DNA of 64,000 bases from assembly GCF_000430805.1 (NCBI RefSeq), contig NZ_AUMS01000001.1:248001-312000 (forward strand), in the 5' to 3' direction. Below are positions 41,396 to 50,423 of this stretch, piece after piece (position 1 is the stretch's first letter; each line of letters begins with the position of its first letter). The DNA comes from Chitinilyticum aquatile DSM 21506 (lineage in GTDB: Bacteria; Pseudomonadota; Gammaproteobacteria; Burkholderiales; Chitinibacteraceae). Below the pieces are notes generated by a model, which saw only the letters and a list, made by a program, of their open reading frames with translations, was not told the DNA's origin and did not search any database. Both the position numbers and the translations under genes were made by a program.

Positions 41396-42682
41396 TTAAT
41401 TTTTCGCTGGGGGGAGGCTGACGCTGCGTGCGGTACTGTAAAGGCAGTCAGTCGCGGAAGTACACACCTCGACCTGTACGCTGGCTGGCGTCTGGGCCAC
41501 GGGCAGGCGCAATTCGCCGCAATAGCTCGCGGCCGATACACCGGGGCGGGCGCGGTCAGCACTCTGGCAGGCACGGATCGAATGCTGCCAGGCACCGAGC
41601 TCTGGTGGAGTGACAATTTCACTGCCGGTTTCACCATTGAGCAGTCGCCATTGCACCGGGGCGGTCTTGAGGCGGTATTGCGGAATCGTCCATAACAGCA
41701 GCATGCTGTCGGGCGTGCCGCGCTCGATGGTCAGTACAGGGCGAATTTCCTCTTCGCTGGGCAGCAGCACTTCCAGTGTGGCGGGCTGACTTTCCGCGCA
41801 CAGCAGCTGGTTGCATAGACGCACGCTCAGCTGATGTTTGCCGGGCTGCATGCCCAGTATCTGCATGCTGCCGGCCTGGCTGTTGGGCGCATTTTCCGTG
41901 AAGACGCGGGATTCGCTACTGACTTTGCCGTCCAGCACCACCTGCCAGTAACTGCCGGGATTACCCCACCAGACGTGCCATTCCAGCAGGAAGGCTTCTC
42001 CGGTATTGATCTGGGGGAACCAGCCGAGTTCGGGAACAGCGGGCAAGCCCTGCCGTTCGTCACCGATTTCGCTGACTGCCGCGCCAACCCAGGTGGCGGT
42101 CGACGCAGCTGTGCAGACGGGCTGGCCAGCCTTGCTTGTATTGCAGAGACGGATTTCCAGTTCATGCCGGCCATCGGCGAGATTATTGAGCGTCTGGACA
42201 CCGCTTTGCACCGACAGTGCATCAATGACAAAGCTGTCCTCGTTCTGGCGCAGCTTGCTGGCAAGATCGCGCTGCACAAATTGCCGGCTGCGCAGCAGCA
42301 GTTCCTGGTTGTCCCAGATTTCCCAGTATTCGGCGGGCGTGCCGTAGCCAATATCCCAGGCAATGGTAGCACTGCGGCCATCCAGTTTTTCCGGCAGCGG
42401 CTCCAGTACAGGGCGCATGGGGGCTTCCAGCGTTTCCGGGCCGAATGATTCGCTGAATGAGGCCTGGGGCAGGGGGACGATTTCGGGGGCATTGCCGCCG
42501 CGCGCGGGCGGCGGTGCGATCAGTACGCAATCCAGCAGGCCATTTCTGGTCGGTGTGCAGAGCCGGTCGCCCAGTTTTTCCGCTTCCGCCGGCGTCATCA
42601 GCGCCGCCTGCGCCTGCGGCAATGCTGAGGCTCCCAGCATCAGGCTGGCAGCAGACAGGATGACGCGCAGCGATTGACTCAT
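41396..42682 (-). CDS. Secreted protein with three Ig-like repeats, function unknown
   Basis: 428 residues with signal peptide MSQSLRVILSAASLMLGASA and cleavage near AQAA. The mature part shows three similar beta-sandwich units. Unit 1 has IAWDIGYGTPAEYWEIWDN and GRHELEIRLCNTSKAG; unit 2 has LEWHVWWGNPGSYWQVVLDG and GKHQLSVRLCNQLLCA; unit 3 has LLLWTIPQYRLKTAPVQWRL and WQHSIRACQ. The W-x(4-5)-G-x(4)-W pattern recalls the N-terminal Ig-like domain of bacterial chitinases (ChiA N domain), but no catalytic domain is present. Each repeat has conserved cysteines. Ends one base after the MgtC stop, convergent. Confidence 0.6.
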   Translation of the reverse strand: MSQSLRVILSAASLMLGASALPQAQAALMTPAEAEKLGDRLCTPTRNGLLDCVLIAPPPARGGNAPEIVPLPQASFSESFGPETLEAPMRPVLEPLPEKLDGRSATIAWDIGYGTPAEYWEIWDNQELLLRSRQFVQRDLASKLRQNEDSFVIDALSVQSGVQTLNNLADGRHELEIRLCNTSKAGQPVCTAASTATWVGAAVSEIGDERQGLPAVPELGWFPQINTGEAFLLEWHVWWGNPGSYWQVVLDGKVSSESRVFTENAPNSQAGSMQILGMQPGKHQLSVRLCNQLLCAESQPATLEVLLPSEEEIRPVLTIERGTPDSMLLLWTIPQYRLKTAPVQWRLLNGETGSEIVTPPELGAWQHSIRACQSADRARPGVSAASYCGELRLPVAQTPASVQVEVCTSATDCLYSTARSVSLPPAKN

Positions 42683-42798
42683 GCAGAGGCTCCACAGGCA
42701 GTGTATCGGCAGAGGAAGTGGCGGAATGAATCAGCCCATTATAGGGGCGGAACACGCCTTACAGCTATCTCGGCACGGCTGGCGAGGGTCTTGCGATA

Positions 42799-42846
42799 GG
42801 TATATGGCTGCAGCCATTTTCTTGGAATGGCTTCAGTCACATATCC
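42799..42846. repeat. Dispersed palindromic repeat, copy 3
   Basis: 48 bp: GGTATATG, CTGCAGCCATT, a short loop, AATGGCTTCAG, CACATATCC. Two or three mismatches against perfect symmetry. It lies ten bases before the 3' end of the SDR gene, in the gap behind the secreted-protein gene. Confidence 0.85.
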
Positions 42847-42855
42847 AGCAGGGTA

Positions 42856-43701
42856 TCAGGCGCCAGCCTTGCGCAGCAGCACATCCAGCCAGCGGGTTGG
42901 CAGCAGGCGCTTCAGATGCCAGAACACGTGGGTCGGTGTTGTGACCCGGTAGCGGGCTGCGGGTGTGCGCGCAGAGAGTGCGGCAAGCAGCGCGCGGGTT
43001 GTTGCTTCCGGCCCCAGCGTGAACGGCGTGCTGGCGCCGGGCTTGTGCAGACGCTCGCGCATGGTGGCGTAGAGTGGGGCATGAATGCCGCTTTGCACCG
43101 GTTCGACCCACTCGGCGAATTCACGCGCGGCGTTTTCACGAAAGCGGCTTGTGATGGGGCCGGGTTCAAGCAGGATGGCGTGCACTCCGGACCCGGCCAA
43201 CTCCAGGCGCAGGGTGTCGGCAAAGCCTTCAAGGGCAAATTTGCTGGCGTTATAGGCGCCGCGCACCGGCATCGCAGCAAAGCCGAGCACCGAGCTGTTG
43301 AAAATGATGCGTCCCTGCCCCTGGCGACGCATCCAGGGCAGTACCGCATTGCAGAGCTCGATACTGCCAAACACATTGGTCTCGAACTGGTGACGCAAGG
43401 CGGCGCGACTCAGGTCTTCCACTGCGCCGGGAACACCGAAGCCGGCGTTATTGAAAAGGGCATCGAGCCGCTCTCCCGTTTCTCCGGCCAGCCATTGCAC
43501 GGCGGTTTCGATCGAATGGCTGTCGGCGATATCCAGCAGGATGGCTTCAAGACCTTCCGCACGCAGTCGGCAGACATCTTCGATCCTGCGTGCCGAGGCA
43601 AAGACGCGCCAGCCGCGCGCTTTCAGGGCATGGGCAGCATGATGGCCGATTCCCGAGGAACAGCCGGTAATCAGAATGGTGGGAGCAGTGGACATGGGCA
43701 A
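42856..43701 (-). CDS. Short-chain dehydrogenase/reductase
   Basis: 281 residues, classical SDR. The cofactor motif is ILITGCSSGIGHHAAHAL (TGxxxGxG), then DALFNNAGFGVPG (NNAG), catalytic Ser in IIFNSSVLGFAAMP, and Y-N-A-S-K in GAYNASKFALEGFADTL. The C-terminal region (TRALLAALSARTPAARYRV, then FWHLKRLLPTRWLDVLLRK) is typical of the subgroup that acts on lipophilic or steroid-like ketones. The start is at 43701 or two codons later. The substrate is unknown. Preceded on the other strand by a small membrane gene. Confidence 0.88.
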   Translation of the reverse strand: MPMSTAPTILITGCSSGIGHHAAHALKARGWRVFASARRIEDVCRLRAEGLEAILLDIADSHSIETAVQWLAGETGERLDALFNNAGFGVPGAVEDLSRAALRHQFETNVFGSIELCNAVLPWMRRQGQGRIIFNSSVLGFAAMPVRGAYNASKFALEGFADTLRLELAGSGVHAILLEPGPITSRFRENAAREFAEWVEPVQSGIHAPLYATMRERLHKPGASTPFTLGPEATTRALLAALSARTPAARYRVTTPTHVFWHLKRLLPTRWLDVLLRKAGA

Positions 43702-43931
43702 ATGCGGGGCAAACGTCAGAAGGCGCGCATCATGCCATGTTCAGCGTCCAGTTGTGGCATTTTTGCAGCAAAAATGCCGCAAGAGGCAGAATTTCCCGGT
43801 GCGGTCAGGCCGTCTGCCGGTGCGCGCTTGGCAAAGGACTGGCTGGTGCCGTATGGTGCGATCCGGCCGTGCGCAAATAGGGGATAACCCCAAGGGCCGG
43901 ATAATAAACCCGCTGACTGGAGCGAACTGAC

Positions 43932-44081
43932 GTGTTTCTGCTGATTTCAATTGTTGCCGCACTGCTGGTGCTGGCTATTGCCGTCTGGTGCTGGCTGAGC
44001 CTGCGCGCCAGAGGGAGTGACAGTGCGGTCAAGTCGAGCCCCGGGGTCCTGCTGGCAGGTGCCCGCAAACAGGACGACTGA
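43932..44081 (+). CDS. Putative small membrane protein
   Basis: A GTG-started frame of 49 residues, MFLLISIVAALLVLAIAVWC then a basic/polar tail ending ARKQDD. One clear N-terminal transmembrane helix. GGAG sits about ten bases before the GTG, and AT-rich GGATAATAAACC lies just upstream. It fills most of an otherwise gene-free stretch of about 390 bases (43702-44095) between the divergent SDR gene and rnfH. I do not recognise a family, and chance cannot be excluded. Confidence 0.4.
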   Translation: MFLLISIVAALLVLAIAVWCWLSLRARGSDSAVKSSPGVLLAGARKQDD

Positions 44082-44095
44082 GCAAACCGCGCCAG

Positions 44096-44404
44096 TCAGG
44101 CCTCGCCGCCGCCCTTTTTCATGACCTTACCGTCGGCGACACGCTGGCGGCGCACTTCTTTCGGGTCGGCAATCAGCGGCCGGTAGATTTCCACACGATC
44201 CTTGTCCCGTAGCACCGTGTCGGCTTTCACGGCCTTGGCGAAAATACCGATCTTGTTCTTTGCCAGATCAATCTCGGGAAACTCGGTCAGAAGTCCCGAG
44301 CGCTCAACCGCCTGTTGCGCCGTACAGCCTTCATCGACTTTCAGAATGACCAGCTTTTGCTTTTCTCGGGTTGCATAAACCACTTCAACGGTAATCTGGG
44401 ACAT
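44096..44404 (-). CDS. rnfH: RnfH-family ubiquitin-like protein (UPF0125)
   Basis: 102 residues with the RnfH pattern: ITVEVVYATREKQKLVILKV, EGCTAQQAVERSGLL, the segment IDLAKNKIGIFAKAVKADT (NxxGIFgK), and LRDKDRVEIYRPLIADPKEVRRQRV, the family's strongest signature. Beta-grasp fold; function unknown despite the name. It lies five bases downstream of ratA, an arrangement widely conserved near smpB in beta- and gammaproteobacteria. Confidence 0.93.
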   Translation of the reverse strand: MSQITVEVVYATREKQKLVILKVDEGCTAQQAVERSGLLTEFPEIDLAKNKIGIFAKAVKADTVLRDKDRVEIYRPLIADPKEVRRQRVADGKVMKKGGGEA

Positions 44405-44409
44405 TGCAT

Positions 44410-44838
44410 TCAGCCATAAAGCTTGTCGGCCTGCTTGATGAAGGCATCGACGAAGGTGGACGTAATCTTGTTGAACACCGGGCCGATTACGGCCTCGAGT
44501 GTCTTGCTGGAAAACTCATAATCGAGCTCGAATTCGATCTTGCAGGCATCTTCCATCAGTGGCGTGAACTGCCAGATGCCATTGAGATGGCGGAACGGCC
44601 CGTCGACGAACTCCATGTCGATGCGGTTTTCTGTCAGCAGGTCGCGGGTACGGAAATGGCTGCTGATTTTCATGAACTCGATGCGCACGGTCACATCGAG
44701 CACCGCCTCGCTGCGTTCATGCACCTCGACACCACCGCACCACGGCAGGAATTTCGGATAATCCTCACAGCGAGCAACCAGCTCGTACATCTGTGCGGCG
44801 GAATGGGGAACCAGAACGGATTTGCGAATGCACTGCAT
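44410..44838 (-). CDS. ratA: RatA-like START-domain protein (ubiquinone-binding/ribosome-associated)
   Basis: 142 residues from the internal ATG at 44838 (MQCIRKSVLVPHSAAQMYEL); a start four codons further up at 44850 is possible. Signature regions are LVARCEDYPKFLPWCGGVEV, the long strand FMKISSHFRTRD, and GPFRHLNGIWQFTPL, ending in a C-terminal helix. The SRPBCC/COQ10-like fold binds ubiquinone in relatives; the E. coli protein was reported to block 70S assembly. Operon with rnfH. Divergent from dnaB across about 56 bases. Confidence 0.92.
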   Translation of the reverse strand: MQCIRKSVLVPHSAAQMYELVARCEDYPKFLPWCGGVEVHERSEAVLDVTVRIEFMKISSHFRTRDLLTENRIDMEFVDGPFRHLNGIWQFTPLMEDACKIEFELDYEFSSKTLEAVIGPVFNKITSTFVDAFIKQADKLYG

Positions 44839-44894
44839 GGAGAGGGCCAAAAACGCTAGAATAGGCGGCCTTGCAATACCACTGTCCGGCCAAA

Positions 44895-46313
44895 ATGAAC
44901 GAGCATGCTACTGCCGCCTTCGAGAGTGCGCAACTGGAAAACCTTCGGCTCCCGCCACATTCGATCGAAGCCGAGCAATCGGTGCTGGGTGGCCTACTGC
45001 TGGAAAACGGCGCTTTTGACCGCATTGCCGACATCCTCTTTGCCGCCGACTTCTACCGAGATGACCACCGCCGCATTTTTGAGGTCATCGCCAAGCTGAT
45101 CGAGCTGAATCGCCCGGCCGACGTCATCACCGTATCCGAGGCGCTCGACTCCAATAATGATCTGGTCTACGTCGGCGGGCTGGCCTATCTGGGCAGCCTG
45201 GCACAGAACACGCCATCGGCAGCCAATATCCGCCGCTATGCGGAAATCGTGCGCGAAAAATCGGTCATGCGGCAGCTTGCCAGTGTGGCCACCGAAATCG
45301 TTGATTCGGCCTACAATCCGGGCGGGCGTGAGGCCAAGGATCTGCTCGACGAAGCCGAATCCAAGGTTTTCCAGATTGCCGAACAGTCCGGCAAGGGCCA
45401 GCAGGGCTTTTTTGCCATGCCGCCGATTCTGAAAGAAATCGTCGAGCGCATCGATCATCTGTACCAGCAGGAAAATCCTTCTGAAGTCACCGGCACCGCG
45501 ACCGGCTTTATTGATCTGGACAAGATGACTTCCGGCCTGCAACCGGGTGACCTGATCATCGTTGCCGGGCGTCCTTCGATGGGTAAAACGGCGTTTTCGG
45601 TCAATATTGCCGAGCACGTCGGTTGCGAGCTGAAAAAGGCCGTGGCCATTTTTTCGATGGAAATGGGGGCCACGCAGCTGGGCATGCGGATGGTCGGCTC
45701 GGTGGGCCGCATCGACATGCACAAGCTGAAGACGGGCCGCTTTGACGATGAAGACTGGCTCAAGCTCACGCATGCGGTTGGCAAGCTGTCCGAGGCACCG
45801 ATTTTCATCGAGGAAACCGGCGCGCTTACCGCGCTGGACATCCGCACGCGCTGCCGGCGGCTGGCACGTCAGCACAAGGATGGCCTCGGGCTCGTGGTGA
45901 TCGATTACCTGCAGCTGATGGCTGGCCGCGCGGGCGCCAAGGACCAGAACCGCGCCACCGAGCTCGGCGAAATTTCGCGTTCGCTCAAGGGGCTGGCCAA
46001 GGAACTCAAGGTGCCGATCATCGCGCTGTCGCAGTTGAGCCGCTCGGTCGAACAGCGTACCGACAAGCGCCCGATGATGTCCGATTTGCGCGAGTCCGGC
46101 GCGATCGAGCAGGATGCCGACTTGATCATGTTCATGTACCGCGATGAGTACTACAACCCCGACAGCCCGCACAAGGGCCTGGCCGAGTGCATCGTCGGCA
46201 AGCACCGGAACGGCCCGGTCGGCCGTGTCCCGCTGGTGTTCCAGGGCATGTATTCCCGCTTCGGCAACGCCATGATGCGTCCGGAAGGCTGGAATAGCGA
46301 CCTGGAGTCCTGA
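44895..46313 (+). CDS. dnaB: Replicative DNA helicase DnaB
   Basis: The hexameric 5'-3' helicase of the replisome; 472 residues from ATG 44895. N-terminal collar domain LRLPPHSIEAEQSVLGGLLL, linker helix, and RecA-like domain with Walker A IVAGRPSMGKTAFS, SMEMGATQLGMR, Walker B GLVVIDYLQLMAGR, and the arginine finger/sensor region ALSQLSRSVEQRTDKRPMMSD then GAIEQDADLIMFMYRDEYY. No strong ribosome site; an upstream in-frame TTG at 44871 would add eight non-conserved residues. A dispersed palindrome follows by ten bases. Confidence 0.97.
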   Translation: MNEHATAAFESAQLENLRLPPHSIEAEQSVLGGLLLENGAFDRIADILFAADFYRDDHRRIFEVIAKLIELNRPADVITVSEALDSNNDLVYVGGLAYLGSLAQNTPSAANIRRYAEIVREKSVMRQLASVATEIVDSAYNPGGREAKDLLDEAESKVFQIAEQSGKGQQGFFAMPPILKEIVERIDHLYQQENPSEVTGTATGFIDLDKMTSGLQPGDLIIVAGRPSMGKTAFSVNIAEHVGCELKKAVAIFSMEMGATQLGMRMVGSVGRIDMHKLKTGRFDDEDWLKLTHAVGKLSEAPIFIEETGALTALDIRTRCRRLARQHKDGLGLVVIDYLQLMAGRAGAKDQNRATELGEISRSLKGLAKELKVPIIALSQLSRSVEQRTDKRPMMSDLRESGAIEQDADLIMFMYRDEYYNPDSPHKGLAECIVGKHRNGPVGRVPLVFQGMYSRFGNAMMRPEGWNSDLES

Positions 46314-46322
46314 TGTTCATGG

Positions 46323-46369
46323 GGTATATGATCATAGCCCTTTTAGATAAAGGGTTTTGATCATATACC
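46323..46369. repeat. Dispersed palindromic repeat, copy 4 (variant core)
   Basis: 47 bp with perfect outer arms GGTATATGATCATA / TGATCATATACC and inner AGCCCTTTT / AAAGGGTTTT. The ends agree with the family, but the CTGCAGCCATT core is replaced. The T-rich centre and position just after dnaB allow a terminator role. Confidence 0.75.
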
Positions 46370-46370
46370 T

Positions 46371-46400
46371 GATTGCCTATCGGTTACTTATCAGGCAATC
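46371..46400. repeat. Inverted repeat adjacent to copy 4
   Basis: GATTGCCT and AGGCAATC separated by 14 bases, abutting the 46323-46369 palindrome. Together the two hairpins fill the gap between the converging dnaB and the Cof-type phosphatase gene. Confidence 0.6.
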
Positions 46401-46410
46401 TCCCTGAGCG

Positions 46411-47262
46411 TTACTCCAGACCGAGCACGGCCTTGATGGTGCGGACAACACCATTGTCAGTATTTCCCGGCGCCAGATAATTGGCGCGTTCCTTCAGTTG
46501 CGGATGCGCATTCGCCATGGCGAAGGAGTAGCGGGCTTCGTCCATCATTTCCAGATCATTGAGAAAATCGCCGAATACCATGGTCTGCTCGGCCGTGATG
46601 CCCAGCATCTGCTGGATGTGACGAATGCCAGACCCCTTGTTGACTCCGGCGGCCATGACATCGAGCCAGTGCGCGCCGGAAACGACGACCTGATGCTGCG
46701 CGCTGAACGGGCGAAAAGCCGGATAGATCAGAGTCTCGGACGAACGCGGGGTGAAGAGGGCGACTTTCAGGATGTCATCCTCGATCATGAGCAGGTCGCT
46801 GGCGACTTCGAGCCGCGGGTAGTATTTGCCGACCTCGGCATGGAATTCCGGCGTCCCGCCTTCGATATAGGCCGAACGCTTGCCGCACAGCACGGCACTC
46901 ACATCGGCCTCCTGCTCCCTGAGCTCCCGATAGGCCGCGAGCAGGGCACGGGCATCGGTGAGCGCGAGGCAATCCGAGCTCAGCTCACGCTCCTGCTGCA
47001 CGACGTAGGTGCCGTTTTCCGCGATGAAAATCAGGTCGTCTGCGACGGGGGCGAAGCGTTCGAGCAGGCTGTAATACTGCCGACCGCTCGCCGGGCAGAA
47101 AATGATGTCGCGGCGGTGCAGTTCCTCGATCAGCGGCCAGAAATCATCATGAATGGCATGCTCGTCATCGAGCAGCGTGCCGTCCATATCGCAGGCAATC
47201 AGCCGGATATCGGGTGTGTGGTCAAGCTTGACGGGGTGAATTGCCGCAATGGGAGAGGTCAT
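46411..47262 (-). CDS. Cof-type HAD-superfamily phosphatase
   Basis: 283 residues from ATG 47262 (MTSPIAAIHPVKLDH). HAD motif I is RLIACDMDGTLLDDEH, motif II is in FCPASGRQYYSL, motif III Lys lies near LDVMAAGVNKGSGIRH, and motif IV is VFGDFLNDLEMMDEA. The C2B cap between motifs II and III is typical of the Cof/YbjI type, which act on sugar phosphates, FMN or pyridoxal phosphate. The in-frame extension to 47349 has no ribosome site; AGAGG... precedes neither start strongly. Substrate unknown. Confidence 0.9.
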   Translation of the reverse strand: MTSPIAAIHPVKLDHTPDIRLIACDMDGTLLDDEHAIHDDFWPLIEELHRRDIIFCPASGRQYYSLLERFAPVADDLIFIAENGTYVVQQERELSSDCLALTDARALLAAYRELREQEADVSAVLCGKRSAYIEGGTPEFHAEVGKYYPRLEVASDLLMIEDDILKVALFTPRSSETLIYPAFRPFSAQHQVVVSGAHWLDVMAAGVNKGSGIRHIQQMLGITAEQTMVFGDFLNDLEMMDEARYSFAMANAHPQLKERANYLAPGNTDNGVVRTIKAVLGLE

Positions 47263-47414
47263 GGCTGGGCTCGGGAAAGTGGCTGGGTCAAACCGACCGC
47301 AAGATCCGAAATTATAAGCCCGATTGCGGCCTGCAATCATACGGTGCAACGATTACAATCGGGGCGGCTGGTGTCCTGACGCCATTTCCTCCTGCTTTAC
47401 CCTAGGCCTGTTCC

Positions 47415-47786
47415 ATGAAGATCACCGACTTCCGTGCGGCTGTTGCCCCCAGCCATGATGAACCCCGTCCCGACCGCCTGCTGAGTGCCCACTCGCCCAG
47501 GCGAACGACATATGAACACTACCTCAGCGGCGATGGTGCATTCAGCTGTGGCATCTGGGAATGCGAGCCTGGCGAGTGGCGTATCCGCTTCGCGGATGAC
47601 AAGCATGAATTTTTCTGCGTGATCAGCGGCCTGGTGCGCCTGCATGACGAGGACGGTAGCGTGGTTTGCGTGGCCGCAGGAGAGGCGGCGGTTATTCCGG
47701 CCGGGTTTTCAGGGCGATTCGAAGTGGTCGAGGCCGTGCGCAAATACTATGTCGTTTATACGGAGCCGCCCTCAGCGCACACCTGA
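47415..47786 (+). CDS. Cupin-domain protein (DUF861-like)
   Basis: 123 residues forming one cupin barrel: SGDGAFSCGIWECEPGEWRI, the first motif around KHEFFCVISGLVRLHDEDG (H and E metal-ligand positions) and the second motif AAGEAAVIPAGFSGRFEVVEA. The pattern G-x-W-x-x-x-P-G-x-W and E-F-C-x-V-x-x-G is that of the (S)-ureidoglycine-aminohydrolase-like cupin family. A specific reaction cannot be assigned; no ureide or purine catabolism genes lie nearby. It is flanked by convergent and divergent neighbours, so probably monocistronic. Confidence 0.82.
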   Translation: MKITDFRAAVAPSHDEPRPDRLLSAHSPRRTTYEHYLSGDGAFSCGIWECEPGEWRIRFADDKHEFFCVISGLVRLHDEDGSVVCVAAGEAAVIPAGFSGRFEVVEAVRKYYVVYTEPPSAHT

Positions 47787-47883
47787 CAGGTATTCATGCT
47801 TTTCCCGGCCAATGACGCCAGAATACGAAAAGCGCTGAATGTTGCCTGCCGTCCCCTGCGCTTCGAATCTGCCACCCATTGCT

Positions 47884-50331
47884 TCAGTGAGCGGCAGGCG
47901 GAGATGCGGTGGCCGCCGGAGCCGATACCGGGAAGTGCAGTTCGAAGCAGACTCCCGTACCTTCTTCCGGAGGCAGGAGACGCACGTCACCACCGAGCGA
48001 GCCGGTGGCCAGCGAATACACGAGATAGAGCCCCAGTCCGCTGCCGCCCTGTCCGAAGCGGGTAGTAAAGAAAGGTTCGAACACCCTGGACTGCAAGGCT
48101 TCGGCGATGCCTTTTCCGGTGTCACGGTAGTGCAGCAGGCAAACGTCATTTTCTACCCGTGCCGTAATGCTGATTTCCCCGGCTTGATCCGGTGCAAAGG
48201 CATGCACCAGTGAGTTGATGACCAGGTTATTGATGATCTGCTCGAAGGGGCCCGGGTAACTGTCGATGCCCAGCCCGGCAGGAATGTCGATGCGGAAGGT
48301 GATGGGGCGCTTCTTGTACTGCGGCGAGAGCGTCCAGAGCACTTCTTCTACCGTTGCCCGCAGGTCGAAATGGCGGCGCTGGTTGGACGAGGTGTCGACG
48401 GCGACCTGTTTGAAGTTGTTCATCATATCGCTGGCTCGGCGGGAGTTCCGGACGATCAGCTGCAGCGCATCGCCCGCTTCATGCAGATAGCTTTCCAGCA
48501 TGGTTTTTTTCAGTGTGCCGGAAGTCATGGCCTCGCTGAGTTCGCGGTGTTTCTCCTCCAGCGTGGTCGCGGAAACAAGGTTGATGCCGAGCGGCGTATT
48601 GAGCTCGTGGGCGAGCCCGGCGACCAGATTGCCAAGTGCAGCGATTTTCTCCGACTGCACCAGATGATTCATGGCCTGCGCCAGTTCCTGATTGGCATTT
48701 TCCAGCTCGGTGGTGCGAGCCTTCACCCGGTCTTCCAGCAATTCGTTGCTTTCACGCAGCGCCACATTCAGCTTGGCAATATCTTCCAGAAAATGCTGGC
48801 GATCGATATTGGCAATGGTGCGTGTGGCAATGGTGGCGAGCTGACTGGCATACAGCAGTTCGTCCGCCGACCAGTTGTGCTGCCGCTTGCGGTGCTCGAA
48901 CATCATTACGCCAGCGAGCTGGCCATGCAAAAGAAGCGGCTGGCACAGCAGCGCTTCGATACCGTGACTGGACAGATAGTGTTCATAAAGCTGCCAAGTG
49001 TGCTGATGGTAACGCGCGACATGGGCGATCACGCTGTCACCTTGCCCGAGCTGGGCGAAAAACTCCGGCAGCTCATGTTGAAAAAGCATTTCGCCGCTTT
49101 CAACCTGTGTGCCTTCGCTGGCTGCATGGCGACAGGCGCAGTGCAAGGCCTGCTGCCCGTCATGATCGTGCAGCCAGACCGAGCATTGCGGCAAATCGAG
49201 GATGTCACATCCTTTCTGCGCCAGCAGGCACATGGCGTCCTGCAATGAGCGCTGCTCAAGGCTCTGATCCGTGGAGAGCTCAAGCAGTTGCCGGCTTGGG
49301 CTGATGCGCAAGCCGGCCAGGTCTTCGAGTTCACGCTGCTGGTGCGGATTATGGCTGCCGAGCAGAATGCACTGATCAAGCGCGCTGGCCATCTTGAATG
49401 CAGCATAGGCTTGCGGGATATCTCCCCCGCATTCAGCGTGCCGTGCCAGCGCATGCCACAGGCGCGCTTCGATGTGAGCGGCACCGGCATGCTTGGCAAA
49501 TTCGATTCCTTCACGAACACTGGTCGTGGCAAGCGAGCTGTTGCCCTGCAAGACCAGTGCTTCGCCCCGCGCAAGGCAGACATTTGCCAGTCCCCACCAG
49601 TGGCTGGATCCCTCACACAGGCGGTATGCCTCATCCAGCAAGGCCAGTGCTTCATCCGGCCTGCCACGCGCGATATCGAGTTCGGCCAGGCGGAACAGGG
49701 TTTCACCCGCATCATCCTGATGGCCGAGCTGTCGGGCGAGCAGGATCACCTGGCGATAAGCGGCTTCGGCTTCATCCAGTCGCCCCAGCCGGTACAGGTT
49801 CACCCCGAGATTGAGGTGGGCATTCAATATCAGGTCGCCGTCCTGGAGCTGCTCGGCTTGCGTGGCCGCAAGGCTTAGTACATCGACGGCTGTCGCCGGA
49901 TCATCAAGTGCATCGTAGATCTGCCCTATGCCGATCTTGGCATAAATCCAGGTCACCTTGTCACTGGCCAGCTCGGCACATTCAAGGCAACGCCCCCAGG
50001 CCTGCATGGCTCGCCGGTATTCGGCACGGGTATAGAGCGAGCGCCCGATCAGGTTCAGCAAGCGGGCTTCTTCGGCAAACAGGTGATGGCTTTGCGCAAG
50101 CTGAAGGGCTTCATGCAGGATGTCGATCGCGGCATCCGGATAACCTTGCTGGTCAATCAGCAAGGCATAGTGCTGAGCCACAGTGACAAATGCTGCATCA
50201 TCATGCAGCTCACGCGCCCGGGCGAGCGTCGACTCGCACAGTTCATACGCCTGACTGCGCTTGTTGTGGCACAGCTCGGCGATGAGATCTACAGCTTGCT
50301 GTAGCTGGGGGCTGATGCCTGGCTCATCCAT
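47884..50331 (-). CDS. Cytoplasmic sensor histidine kinase with TPR and GAF domains
   Basis: 815 residues with no membrane helix. Residues 1 to about 330 are TPR repeats (LLNLIGRSLYTRAEYRRAMQ; NLGVNLYRLGRLDEAEAAYR). About 355-520 is GAF-like (MCLLAQKGCDILDLPQCSVW; ALLCQPLLLHGQLAGVMMFE). A coiled coil (LEDRVKARTTELENANQELA) leads to the HisKA H-box LVAGLAHELNTPLGINL, then HATPase_c with the N-box IINNLVINSLVHAF, G1 YRDTGKGIAEAL and G2 GQGGSGLGLYLVYSLA. It is a complete transmitter, but no response regulator is adjacent. The next gene upstream (an HPt/HD-GYP protein) may be its output. Confidence 0.9.
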   Translation of the reverse strand: MDEPGISPQLQQAVDLIAELCHNKRSQAYELCESTLARARELHDDAAFVTVAQHYALLIDQQGYPDAAIDILHEALQLAQSHHLFAEEARLLNLIGRSLYTRAEYRRAMQAWGRCLECAELASDKVTWIYAKIGIGQIYDALDDPATAVDVLSLAATQAEQLQDGDLILNAHLNLGVNLYRLGRLDEAEAAYRQVILLARQLGHQDDAGETLFRLAELDIARGRPDEALALLDEAYRLCEGSSHWWGLANVCLARGEALVLQGNSSLATTSVREGIEFAKHAGAAHIEARLWHALARHAECGGDIPQAYAAFKMASALDQCILLGSHNPHQQRELEDLAGLRISPSRQLLELSTDQSLEQRSLQDAMCLLAQKGCDILDLPQCSVWLHDHDGQQALHCACRHAASEGTQVESGEMLFQHELPEFFAQLGQGDSVIAHVARYHQHTWQLYEHYLSSHGIEALLCQPLLLHGQLAGVMMFEHRKRQHNWSADELLYASQLATIATRTIANIDRQHFLEDIAKLNVALRESNELLEDRVKARTTELENANQELAQAMNHLVQSEKIAALGNLVAGLAHELNTPLGINLVSATTLEEKHRELSEAMTSGTLKKTMLESYLHEAGDALQLIVRNSRRASDMMNNFKQVAVDTSSNQRRHFDLRATVEEVLWTLSPQYKKRPITFRIDIPAGLGIDSYPGPFEQIINNLVINSLVHAFAPDQAGEISITARVENDVCLLHYRDTGKGIAEALQSRVFEPFFTTRFGQGGSGLGLYLVYSLATGSLGGDVRLLPPEEGTGVCFELHFPVSAPAATASPPAAH

Positions 50332-50423
50332 TCTGGCCTCGCTTCATTTCGGCCGGGACTGATGCATGCCCGGGCTAACAGTGGCAGCGCATGGATCGGT
50401 GCGCATGATTTTTTCCCTCGCGG

